DNA of 64,000 nucleotides, taken from NCBI GenBank assembly GCA_009360345.1, contig SPDP01000002.1, forward strand, positions 620,001 through 684,000, written 5' to 3'. Shown here piece after piece: positions 37,009 through 45,059 of the stretch. This DNA is from Alcaligenaceae bacterium SAGV5 (GTDB taxonomy: Bacteria > Pseudomonadota > Gammaproteobacteria > Burkholderiales > Burkholderiaceae_B). The stretch's first letter is position 1, and every line of letters begins with the position of its first letter. Position numbers and translations under genes: made by a program. The notes beneath the pieces were generated by a model. The model worked only from the letters and a program-made list of their open reading frames with translations, searched no databases and had not been told where the DNA came from.

Positions 37009-37560
37009 ATGTCGAATCACCCATACACCCTCGAGCAGTTCTGCGAAAACACCCGCGCCACCCTGCGCCAGGACCCTGGCCGCGCCGGCCAGGAGCGCGT
37101 CTGTGTCGACTTCGAACGGCTGCTGCAATCGCCGGCATTCGTCGACAAGTACTGCGGACCGGAGCTCGAACGCAAGCTGTACCGCGTCCACACCGATCCT
37201 GAACTCGGCTTCGAGGTCCTGGTCCACCTGAACAAGGCGGCGCGCAAGTCTCCACCCCACGACCACGGCGAATCCTGGGCGATCTATGGCCAGGTCACCC
37301 GCTGGGTGGACATCACCAACTACCGGCGCAACGACGACGGCCAACAGCCCGGCCGCGCCGATCTGACGCTGACCGAGTCGTTCCGGCTCGAACCCGGACA
37401 GGCCCGGCTGTTCCCGCAGGACGCCATCCACGCGATCGACTACCCCGACCAGGCTATCTTCGCGCGCGTCACCGGCCGCGACCTGGATGCCTTCCATCGC
37501 GACATGTTCGATCTCGAGGCGGGAACGGTCACCCGCATGACTCCGCAGCGGGCGAGCTGA
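37009..37560 (+). CDS. Cysteine-dioxygenase-like cupin
   Basis: A 183-residue thiol-dioxygenase-like protein. The first iron ligands are in 'PPHDHGESW' (about 82-90) and the third His lies in 'QDAIHAI' (about 138-144). It keeps the fold of CDO/3-mercaptopropionate dioxygenase, enzymes that turn a thiol into a sulfinate. The ATG at 37009 has TAAGGAGC upstream and lies 10 bases after the VOC stop. With a rhodanese-type protein next, a role in organosulfur breakdown is inferred. Confidence 0.78.
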   Translation: MSNHPYTLEQFCENTRATLRQDPGRAGQERVCVDFERLLQSPAFVDKYCGPELERKLYRVHTDPELGFEVLVHLNKAARKSPPHDHGESWAIYGQVTRWVDITNYRRNDDGQQPGRADLTLTESFRLEPGQARLFPQDAIHAIDYPDQAIFARVTGRDLDAFHRDMFDLEAGTVTRMTPQRAS

Positions 37561-37590
37561 CGTGGAACCTCGCACCATGGAACAACCGAC

Positions 37591-39204
37591 ATGAACATGC
37601 CTGGACAGGAACGGATCGTGACACCCGCCGAATTGCGGGAGCGCCTGCGGCGCGATGGGGAGCTCGCCCTGGTCGACGTGCGCGAAGAGCTGCCCTTCTC
37701 GCGCGGACACCTGCTGCAGGCACGCTGCATCGCGCTGTCCCGGCTGGAAGTGCTGATGCCCCAGCGTATCCCCCGGCGCTCGACACCCATCGTGCTGTGC
37801 GCCGACGCGACGCTGAACGAGCGGGCGCGCGGGCGGCTGGCCAGCCTGGGCTATACGGACGTGTCCGCCCTGGAAGGCGGGCTCGATGGCTGGGCCCGGG
37901 CCGGCCTGCCGGTCTTCAGCGGCGTCAACGTGCCCAGCAAGGCCTTCGGCGAGTTCGTCGAGCATGCCTATCACACACCGTCCATCGACGCGAAGGAGTT
38001 GCAGGACCTGATCGACGCCCGCGCCGACGTGCAGGTGTTCGACTCGCGTCCCTACGACGACTACACCGCCGAAACCATCCCCACGTCCACCAGCGCGCCG
38101 GGCGCGGAACTGGCGTTCCGCGTTCCCGAAGCGGTCGTGAACGACGGCACCCTGGTGGTCGTCAACTGCGCCGGCCGCACCCGCAGCATCCTGGGGGCAC
38201 AGTCCATCATCAATGCCGGCCTGCCGCAGCGCGTCGTCGCCTTGCGCAACGGCACCATGGGATGGCGCCTGGCCGGGCTGACGGTGGAAACCGGCGCGGA
38301 ACGCCGCCTGGCCGCGCCCTCGCACGACGCCGCGCAAGCCTCGCGTGCGGCCGCGCGGCGCTTCGCCGACGCCGCCGGCGTGCGCGAGGCAGATCTGCCC
38401 ATGCTCCACCAATGGCTGGACGAACGCGAGGCGCGCACGCTCTATGCGCTGGACGTGCGCACTCCCGACGAGACGGCGCGGGATCCACTGCCCGGCACGC
38501 TGTCCGCGCCCGGCGGCCAACTGGTGCAGGCGACCGATCTTTATGTCGGCACCCTGCAATCGCGCATCCTCCTGCTCGACCCGGAACATACGCGAGCGCT
38601 GATGACAGGAGCCTGGCTGCGCTGCATGGGCTGGCGAGACGTCTACGTCGCGGCCCCGCGCCGGGTTCGCGACATGGCGGCCCTGCTGGCGGCGCGGCCG
38701 GCACCGCGGCCGGCGCCGGCCCGGCCGGGCTTGAACGCGGCCGAAGCCCAGGCCTACATGCAAGCCATGGACATCACGGTGCTGGACCTGTCCTGGAGCC
38801 GCCAGTACAAGCGCCGCCATGTGCCGGGCGCCGTCTTCGCCTCGCGCAGCCATCTGGGCACGGCCCTGGATGCCCATGCCGGCAGCGCCGGCTACCTGCT
38901 GACCTGCGAAGACGGCCGCGTCTCGGGTTTCGCCCTGGCCGAGGCACAGGCCCTTACAAAAAAACCCGTCCACTACCTGGCGGGCGGGATCGCGGCCTGG
39001 TCCGCGGCCAGCCTGCCGTTGACCGGCGACGGACAACGCTGGTCGGTGGAACCCGAAGACGTCTGGCTGCGCCCGTTCGAAAGGCCGACCCAGACCCGCC
39101 AAGCCATGGACGAATACCTGTCGTGGGAAGTCGACCTGCTGGAACAGGCACGCCTGGACGGCAGCCTGAATTTCCAGGCCTATGCCCCGCAGCGGCCCAC
39201 CTGA
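37591..39204 (+). CDS. Four-domain rhodanese-like sulfurtransferase
   Basis: A 537-residue protein with four rhodanese homology domains. Domain 1 has a Cys at 70 ('LCADAT'), domain 2 a Cys at 193 ('NCAGRTR', a good active-site loop) and domain 4 a Cys at 439 ('TCEDGR'). Domain 3 (about 275-375) has no Cys at the loop ('LDPEHTR') and is probably structural. Rhodaneses move sulfane sulfur. The start at 37591 is followed by a second ATG two codons on. It lies 30 bases after the dioxygenase-like gene, so the two likely process the same sulfur compound. Confidence 0.87.
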   Translation: MNMPGQERIVTPAELRERLRRDGELALVDVREELPFSRGHLLQARCIALSRLEVLMPQRIPRRSTPIVLCADATLNERARGRLASLGYTDVSALEGGLDGWARAGLPVFSGVNVPSKAFGEFVEHAYHTPSIDAKELQDLIDARADVQVFDSRPYDDYTAETIPTSTSAPGAELAFRVPEAVVNDGTLVVVNCAGRTRSILGAQSIINAGLPQRVVALRNGTMGWRLAGLTVETGAERRLAAPSHDAAQASRAAARRFADAAGVREADLPMLHQWLDEREARTLYALDVRTPDETARDPLPGTLSAPGGQLVQATDLYVGTLQSRILLLDPEHTRALMTGAWLRCMGWRDVYVAAPRRVRDMAALLAARPAPRPAPARPGLNAAEAQAYMQAMDITVLDLSWSRQYKRRHVPGAVFASRSHLGTALDAHAGSAGYLLTCEDGRVSGFALAEAQALTKKPVHYLAGGIAAWSAASLPLTGDGQRWSVEPEDVWLRPFERPTQTRQAMDEYLSWEVDLLEQARLDGSLNFQAYAPQRPT

Positions 39205-39245
39205 GGCCGCGCACCGTTCGCAACGATAAAAACCGGAGACATCTC

Positions 39246-40238
39246 ATGACACAGCAACGACCCGGCAAGCCCGCTCTTGCCCTGGTGGCGCTCGCGCTAT
39301 CCTGGGCAGGCCTGCCCGCCGCGCACGCGGCGGACGCCGCCTGGAAACCGGCCAAGCCCATCAAGCTCATCGTCGCCTACCCCGCGGGCGGCCCGGTCGA
39401 CCAGATGGCGCGCGCCTTCTCGAACGAAATGGCGAACGAACTCGGCCAGCCCGTCATCGTCGACAACCGCGGCGGCGCCAGCGGCTCGCTGGGCGCCAAC
39501 TTCGTCCGCCGCGCCGAACCCGACGGCTACACGATCAGCCTGATCATGGATGCCCACACCATCGTGCCCAGCCTGATGAAGGACGCCGGCTATCGCCCGC
39601 TGGAGGACTTCACTCCCATCGGCCTGGTCACGCGCGCGCCGATGGCCATCGGCGTCAACGCGCAGCGGCCCTACAAGACCTTCCGCGACGTGGCCGAGGC
39701 CGCCCGGGCGAAACCCCGAAGCGCCAGCTATGGCGTCTCGCAGGGCACGCTGGGCAGCCTGGTCATGCTCCAACTCCAGCGCCTGGGCAATTTCGAACTG
39801 CTCAACGTCCCCTACAAGGGCGCCGCGCCCGCGCTGCAGGATGCGCTGGGTGGACAGATAGACATGGTGGTCGGCTTTCCCAGCAAGGTCATGCCCTACA
39901 TCCAGAGCAAGCAGATGCGCGTGCTGGCCGTCACCTCGAAGGAACGCTCGAAAGACCTTCCCGACGTTCCCACGCTGGGCGAACAGGGCTTCGGCGAGAT
40001 CGACTGGTCGGGCTGGATGGGGCTGGCGGGGCCCGCCGGCATGCCGCCGGCCATCGTCCAGCGCTACAGCAGCGTCTTGAAGAAGGTATTGTCGGAACCC
40101 GCCGTGGTCGAACGCTTCAATGCCGCGGGCATGCCGGTGGACTTCAGCGATCCGCCCACCTTCGCGAAATTCATGGCGTCCGAAACCGCCTACTGGAACA
40201 AGGTCATCGTGGACGGCAAGCTGGCCGCGTCCAACTGA
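39246..40238 (+). CDS. Bug-family (TctC) periplasmic solute receptor
   Basis: A 330-residue receptor with a signal peptide (cleavage near 'AHAAD', residue 30), 'KPIKLIVAYPAGGPVD', 'EPDGYTI' and 'VPYKG' blocks. The ATG at 39246 follows CGGAGA. It ends the VOC-dioxygenase-rhodanese operon, so its ligand may be an organosulfur acid, a guess from context. A hairpin follows shared with the convergent IclR gene. Confidence 0.9.
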   Translation: MTQQRPGKPALALVALALSWAGLPAAHAADAAWKPAKPIKLIVAYPAGGPVDQMARAFSNEMANELGQPVIVDNRGGASGSLGANFVRRAEPDGYTISLIMDAHTIVPSLMKDAGYRPLEDFTPIGLVTRAPMAIGVNAQRPYKTFRDVAEAARAKPRSASYGVSQGTLGSLVMLQLQRLGNFELLNVPYKGAAPALQDALGGQIDMVVGFPSKVMPYIQSKQMRVLAVTSKERSKDLPDVPTLGEQGFGEIDWSGWMGLAGPAGMPPAIVQRYSSVLKKVLSEPAVVERFNAAGMPVDFSDPPTFAKFMASETAYWNKVIVDGKLAASN

Positions 40239-40249
40239 CCATGCGGGAA

Positions 40250-40277
40250 GGGCTTTCCCGTTCAGCCGGGAAAGCCC
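40250..40277. terminator. Hairpin between convergent Bug and IclR genes
   Basis: A perfect 11-bp inverted repeat (GGGCTTTCCCG and complement) with a 6-nt loop starts 11 bases after the Bug stop and covers the IclR stop codon. No strong T-tract follows on either strand. It can act as a two-way transcript end. Confidence 0.6.
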
Positions 40278-41005
40278 AGCGTCGCCGAGATCGCCTGCGC
40301 GTGCTCCTGCAGCAAGGCGATGATCCGCTTGGGTGGCGCCTTGGCCAATCGCACGGCCAGGCCCGTCACGCCTATCGCCGCCACGCACTCGCCGCCGGCA
40401 TCGCGAATGGGCACGGAAATGCCCATCACCCCCTCGGCCCACTCTTCGTTGTTGACCGCGTAGCCGTCGCGCCTGACCTTCGCCATGATCTTCTCCAGCG
40501 CGGCCCGCGTCGTCGGCGTGTTGGGACCGAAGCTCGGATAAGGCTCGGCCAGCGCATCCAGCACGGACTCGGACGAAAACGCCAGCAGCACCTTGCCCGA
40601 AGCCGTCGCATGCATGGGCGCCTGCCCGCCCGTCTTCGCGTTGACCCGGATGCGGTGGGTACCCTCGACCACGTCCAGGTACACGATGCTGTCCCGGTCC
40701 AGGGCGGCCAGGTACGAGGTCTCGCCCAGCTCGTCGCGCAAGGCCACCAGGGCCGGCCGGGCCAACGCCGCCACGTTGTAGCGCTCGCGGATGCTGCTGC
40801 CCAGCGTCCAGGTCTTGAGCGTGGGCATGTAGCTCGCATCGGGCATCTGGCACACATACCCCAGATGCATCAGCGTGTTGAGCAGGCGATGGACATTGCT
40901 TTTCTGCAGCGCGGTCTCGCGGGTCAGTTCGGACAGGCTCACCGGCCCGTCGTGCTGGCACAGGCGCTCGAACACCTGGAAGGCTTTGATGACTGTTTTA
41001 TCCAT
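40262..41005 (-). CDS. IclR-family transcriptional regulator 3
   Basis: A 247-residue IclR regulator with the winged helix at about 1-60 and the effector domain from about 75. The ATG at 41005 is chosen because the protein then begins in the usual 'DKTVIKAFQVFE' way; a much longer in-frame extension lacks similarity. It is convergent with the VOC-dioxygenase-rhodanese-Bug operon and is a possible regulator of it. Confidence 0.87.
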   Translation of the reverse strand: MDKTVIKAFQVFERLCQHDGPVSLSELTRETALQKSNVHRLLNTLMHLGYVCQMPDASYMPTLKTWTLGSSIRERYNVAALARPALVALRDELGETSYLAALDRDSIVYLDVVEGTHRIRVNAKTGGQAPMHATASGKVLLAFSSESVLDALAEPYPSFGPNTPTTRAALEKIMAKVRRDGYAVNNEEWAEGVMGISVPIRDAGGECVAAIGVTGLAVRLAKAPPKRIIALLQEHAQAISATLGFPG

Positions 41006-41229
41006 TCGCGGGCTAGATTTTCGTGTGGCGCAGGAGGCGCGGCCAATCATAGCAAACGCGCCTCGCGGCACCGCACTATCGCCGCGATGACAGTGCCAGC
41101 GCAAAGCTCGCTCCAGCAGCAGGTCTCGGGCAATGATGACCGCGCGACTTGGCCGGTTCCATTCAATCCAGGATGCCGACCATCCCCTGGCGGCGGAATC
41201 GCCAAATGCCCCTACGTGGCGACACAACC

Positions 41230-42213
41230 TCACTCAGGGCGAATGTTCGCCTTCTTCACGATCGGCCCCCACTTCGCCCGTTCGCTATCTATCCATCGGG
41301 AGAATCGTGCCGGCTCCCCGCCCTCTATCTCATAACCAGCCTCGACGAGATGCCTATGAACAGCGTCGTCTTTCATGGACTCGTTGAACGCGGTATTCAA
41401 GCGATCGATGATCGGTGCGGGCGCTCCTGCCGGAACCATCACCCCGTTCCAAGAGCTGACCTGATACCCCGGAACCCCTGCCTCTGCGATGGTGGGTATC
41501 CCCGGCAGCACATTGGAACGTTTGGAACTCGTCACTCCGATCACGCGCAACTTTGTCCCTTTTAGTTGAGGTGCGGCGACAACCGGAACGACGAACAAAG
41601 CGTCTACCTGTCCCCCGAGTATGGCGGTCATGGCCGGTCCGCCGCCGCGGTACGGAACATGCAGAAGATCCGCACCGGTCATCTCGGCAAACAGCACACC
41701 GGCCAGATGGTTGATCGATCCAGGCCCCGAAGAGCTATAAGTAAGCTGCCGTGTCCTGGCGAGCTGTATGAACTCGCGAACACTCGTCACACCCAGGCTG
41801 GTGTTGACGAGCAGGGTCAGCGGCACCTGAGTCAGGAAGATGACGGGCTCAAAATCGCTTTGTTTCCAGTTCAATTCTGGATAGACGAACGGATTTATGG
41901 ACAACGTTCCGGAGTAGCCGAAAGTGATTGCGTACCCGTCGGCCGCCGCAGTCGCTCCAATGGCGGTTCCAATATTTCCGGCCGCCCCGCCACGGTTATC
42001 AATGACCAAGGGTTGACCCAGAATCTCTCCGGCCCTTGCATTGACCATCCGAGCCATCAGATCCGCTCCCCCGCCCGGAGGCCAGGGGACTATCCATCGG
42101 ATAGGGCGGAACGGATACGCCTGCGTGGCGGCATCTGAACGCCGAGCCGAACCAACGAACGGGGCTGCCACTACGGTGCTGGCCAGCCCCCGCAAAACGG
42201 TGCGTCTCTGCAT
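41230..42213 (-). CDS. Bug-family (TctC) receptor in lower-GC block
   Basis: A 327-residue receptor whose signal has an 'RRTVLRG' start resembling a Tat signal. The core blocks 'FRPIRWIVPWPPGGGAD', 'AADGYAI' and 'VPYRGG' are present. Base composition is near 50-55 % GC in sampled lines against about 70 % in neighbours, so it may be a recent arrival. It is divergent from the SnoaL-like gene across 244 bases of AT-richer spacer, which shows no clear operator. Confidence 0.88.
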   Translation of the reverse strand: MQRRTVLRGLASTVVAAPFVGSARRSDAATQAYPFRPIRWIVPWPPGGGADLMARMVNARAGEILGQPLVIDNRGGAAGNIGTAIGATAAADGYAITFGYSGTLSINPFVYPELNWKQSDFEPVIFLTQVPLTLLVNTSLGVTSVREFIQLARTRQLTYSSSGPGSINHLAGVLFAEMTGADLLHVPYRGGGPAMTAILGGQVDALFVVPVVAAPQLKGTKLRVIGVTSSKRSNVLPGIPTIAEAGVPGYQVSSWNGVMVPAGAPAPIIDRLNTAFNESMKDDAVHRHLVEAGYEIEGGEPARFSRWIDSERAKWGPIVKKANIRPE

Positions 42214-42457
42214 GTCGCCTCCTCATCCGGGCAGGTGGTTTCTTCTTATTGACGGTTGACCTTGTGTCGACGAATACGACGCTTGGTTAGCCTGTTCGAA
42301 GACTAACATCGGTTCCGATCATCAGTCAAAGTTTCAATAAATGAAACCAAAGTGACGGGCTGCCAGTTCTGCCGAATACTTCCGCGGACCTTCGGTTCCG
42401 TTTGGCTCCAGATGGAAAACACCTCTTTGAGAAATCAATTACAGCGAGGAGAACGCC

Positions 42458-42946
42458 ATGCCGCAGCATCAGGACACATTGCAGCGTCTTCTGGATCGTG
42501 CCGCGATCGAAGACGTCATCACCCGGTACTTTCATGGCATCGATCGATGTGACCCGGGATGCGTCCGCAACTGCTTCACAGAGGACATCTGCGCTTCATA
42601 TGACGGCAGAGAGGAGGTCAAGGGTATCGAGCCTCTTATGGACTCCATGAATACTTTCAAGCGCCATAAGGCAGGCACGGTCAGGATCACCACGCATTTC
42701 ATGGGGAATCTGAATTTCTGCTCGCTCTATGAAAATGCGGCGGAAACAGAGACAAGCGCCATTGCGTTTCTTGCCATGGCCGACGAAATGGGCACGATTC
42801 TAATGCGCAGCCTTCGATATCTGGACCAGCTAAGACGAACATCGGATGGATGGAGGATCTGCGAGCGTGTCCATACGCTGGACTGGAGCTGCGAGATGGC
42901 GGCCACCTTTGCGAACACGCTCGCTACCCGACGGATGAGTCGCTGA
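42458..42946 (+). CDS. SnoaL-like (NTF2-fold) protein
   Basis: A 162-residue cone-shaped-fold protein of the SnoaL_4/bile-acid-dehydratase-like group. The early 'AIEDVITRYFHGIDRCD' helix and a later 'HFMGN' strand are typical. The ATG follows GAGGAG. Such proteins act as hydroxylases, dehydratases or isomerases; the substrate is unknown. It shares the lower GC of the divergent Bug gene and ends exactly where a degenerate class II aldolase fragment begins. Confidence 0.8.
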   Translation: MPQHQDTLQRLLDRAAIEDVITRYFHGIDRCDPGCVRNCFTEDICASYDGREEVKGIEPLMDSMNTFKRHKAGTVRITTHFMGNLNFCSLYENAAETETSAIAFLAMADEMGTILMRSLRYLDQLRRTSDGWRICERVHTLDWSCEMAATFANTLATRRMSR

Positions 42947-43120
42947 CAGGACGACGGCCCGCAGGGGCGCGCCCAGGGCGCCGTGGCGGACGATGGCCCG
43001 TTCCACCGCGTCGGCGGTTGCCGGCGCACCGGGGCGCAGGTACGGGATGACGGACATGTGGCCGACTTTCATGACGAAGCAAGGCTTGACCGGCGGCAGC
43101 AGTGCGACAGGACATTGACC
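42947..43120 (-). pseudogene. Remnant of a class II aldolase (OtnC-like)
   Basis: About 55 residues are readable in one frame on the minus strand. They resemble the middle of class II aldolases/3-oxo-tetronate-4-phosphate decarboxylases: a 'FVMKVGHMSVIPYLRPG' stretch followed by 'AVVLS', where the intact family continues with an RHGP motif. Both ends are missing: the 3' side stops at the SnoaL gene and the 5' side runs into the LysR remnant. No start codon with a ribosome site or whole domain is left. Confidence 0.5.
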
Positions 43121-43500
43121 ACGGCGGCCGATGCCCCGCTGCGCGGATGGACGACATCGATGCGTGTCTCCAGCAGGCGGCTGCTCCCCGCGATCGGCAG
43201 CCGGACCACGCCGCGATGCCCGCTCGCCGCCGCGGACCCCGGTATCAGCGCGACCCCCAGGCGGCCGGCGACCAGCGCCATGATCATGTAGATGTGCGCC
43301 GCCTCCTGGACGATGTTGGGCTGGAAGCCGGCTTCGATGCAGGCCCCGACGATCCGCTGATGGAAAGCGGGGACCCGGTCGGCGGAATAGGAAACGAATC
43401 GCTCCCGCGCCAGCGCCGCCAACGGAATCGAACGCCGCGACGCCAGGGGGGGGTCATCGGGCAGCACGGCGCACAGCCGGTCGACCAGGACATCGCCGGC
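43107..43500 (-). pseudogene. Remnant of a LysR-type regulator (C-terminal half)
   Basis: A frame on the minus strand keeps the end of a BenM-like LysR effector domain ('RLCAVLPDD', 'RFVSYSAD', 'GFQPNIVQEAAHIY', 'GRLGVALIPG'). The DNA-binding half is absent and upstream sequence in frame is arginine-rich noise. The frame meets the class II aldolase remnant at about 43107-43118. Together they show that a LysR/aldolase gene region has been deleted down to scraps. The rest of the 697-base gap before the next gene (43501-43643) holds nothing I recognise. Confidence 0.6.
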
Positions 43501-43643
43501 ACGTCCGCCCACCTTCGGGACAGCTTCAGCATCGCGGCAACGGGTGTAGCGTTCACCTGAAGTGAACGACTTAACGATTGTGCGTCTTCTGCGCCGCTCA
43601 CGCTCTCGATAGGATCGCCCTTTCACATCCTGCGAGACGACCC

Positions 43644-44624
43644 ATGAAGCGTCTGTCCACGATCGCGATGGCCATGGCGGCCACCGCCGCACTTCCCGCC
43701 TGGGCCGAATATCCCGAGAAGCCGGTAACGCTCGTCGTGCCGTTCGCCGCCGGCGGGCCGACCGACAAGGTGGCACGCGACTTCGCGGAAGCGCTGCGCA
43801 AGCAATTGGGCAACATCGTGGTCCTCGTCGATAACGCCGGCGGCGCCGGCGGTACGATCGGGGCCGCCAAGGCGGCGCGCGCCCCCAACGATGGCTATAC
43901 GCTGCTGCTGCACCACGTCAGCCTGGCCACCTCGCCCGCGCTGTACAGCAAGCTGCCCTACAAGACCCTCGACGACTTCGAGTACCTGGGCATGGTCAAC
44001 GAAGTGCCGATGACCGTCATCAGCACGAAGAAACTGCCCGCCAACGACTTCGCCGAACTGCGCAAGTGGCTGGACGGCCACCGTGGAAAGATCAACCTGG
44101 CCAACGCCGGTGTCGGCTCCGCCTCGCACCTGTGCGGACTCATGCTCCAGGATGCGCTCAAGGTCGAGATGCAGCCCATTTCGTACAAGGGCACCGCGCC
44201 GGCGATGACCGATCTCATCAGTGGCCAGGTCGATCTCATGTGCGACCAGACCACCAACACCACCGCGCAGATCGAGGCCGGCATGGTCAAGGCGTTCGCG
44301 GTGACGACCCAGCAACGGTTGAAGACGCCGGCGCTGGCCGCGCTGCCCACCCTGGATGAAAGCGGGCTGAAGGGCTTCAACGTCACGATCTGGCACGGCC
44401 TCTTCGCCCCCAAGGGCACGCCCAAGGCGATCACCGACAAGCTGAACTCGGCGCTGAAGCTGGCGTTGAAGGATCCCGTCTTCGTGAAAAGCCAGGAAGG
44501 GCTGGGCGCGGTCATCATCAACGACGCCCGGGTCAACGGCCCGGAACAGAAGAAATTCGTCGAGGCCGAAATAGCGAAATGGGGCGCGGTCATCAAGGCC
44601 ACCGGCCAACAGTACGTGCAATGA
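43644..44624 (+). CDS. Bug-family (TctC) periplasmic solute receptor
   Basis: A 326-residue receptor with a signal peptide (cleavage near 'AWAEY', residue 22), 'KPVTLVVPFAAGGPTD' and 'NDGYTL' blocks. The ATG at 43644 gives the normal length. An ATGA overlap at its end could couple it to the cupredoxin-like gene. The downstream cupredoxin and membrane protein make a metal- or copper-linked ligand conceivable but unproven. Confidence 0.9.
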   Translation: MKRLSTIAMAMAATAALPAWAEYPEKPVTLVVPFAAGGPTDKVARDFAEALRKQLGNIVVLVDNAGGAGGTIGAAKAARAPNDGYTLLLHHVSLATSPALYSKLPYKTLDDFEYLGMVNEVPMTVISTKKLPANDFAELRKWLDGHRGKINLANAGVGSASHLCGLMLQDALKVEMQPISYKGTAPAMTDLISGQVDLMCDQTTNTTAQIEAGMVKAFAVTTQQRLKTPALAALPTLDESGLKGFNVTIWHGLFAPKGTPKAITDKLNSALKLALKDPVFVKSQEGLGAVIINDARVNGPEQKKFVEAEIAKWGAVIKATGQQYVQ

Positions 44625-44638
44625 ACACGGGGACGGCC

Positions 44639-44998
44639 ATGACGGACCATACGCGCCGGCGGCTGATTGCATGGATGGCGGTGGCGGCGTTCGGCGGCAC
44701 CGCCGCCACCGCCGCCGCGGCTTCCACGCAAGCCTTTTCCATCGCGATCGTTGGCGGCCGGGTCCAGGGCGACGAGACGCTGAAGGTACGCAAGGGCGAC
44801 CAGGTCCGGGTCAGCATGACCAGCGACCAGCCGATGATGCTGCACCTGCACGGCTACGAGATCGAGGTCAAGGTCGAACCGCCGGCGCCGGCGCTGCTGG
44901 CATTCAAGGCCGATCTGGCGGGCCGCTTTCCCGTGCACGTGCATACCCATGGGGCTGGCAATCATCGTGCCGTGCTATTCATCGAAGTCCATCCATAG
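44639..44998 (+). CDS. Periplasmic cupredoxin-like protein
   Basis: A 119-residue protein with a basic 'RRRLIAW' start and hydrophobic signal (cleavage near 'AAAAS'). A single cupredoxin-like beta barrel with His-rich segments follows: 'LHLHGYE' in the middle and 'VHVHTHGAGNHR' near the end. These could bind copper, but no Cys/Met type-1 site is seen. The ATG at 44639 has GGGGA upstream; an ATG at 44621 overlaps the Bug stop by ATGA and would add six residues. It is between the Bug and polytopic membrane protein genes. Confidence 0.7.
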   Translation: MTDHTRRRLIAWMAVAAFGGTAATAAAASTQAFSIAIVGGRVQGDETLKVRKGDQVRVSMTSDQPMMLHLHGYEIEVKVEPPAPALLAFKADLAGRFPVHVHTHGAGNHRAVLFIEVHP

Positions 44999-45059
44999 CG
45001 GCGCGGCGCCGAGCAGATCCCTATCGCGAGGATTGAGCGGGGCATTTCCGGTTCTGGCC

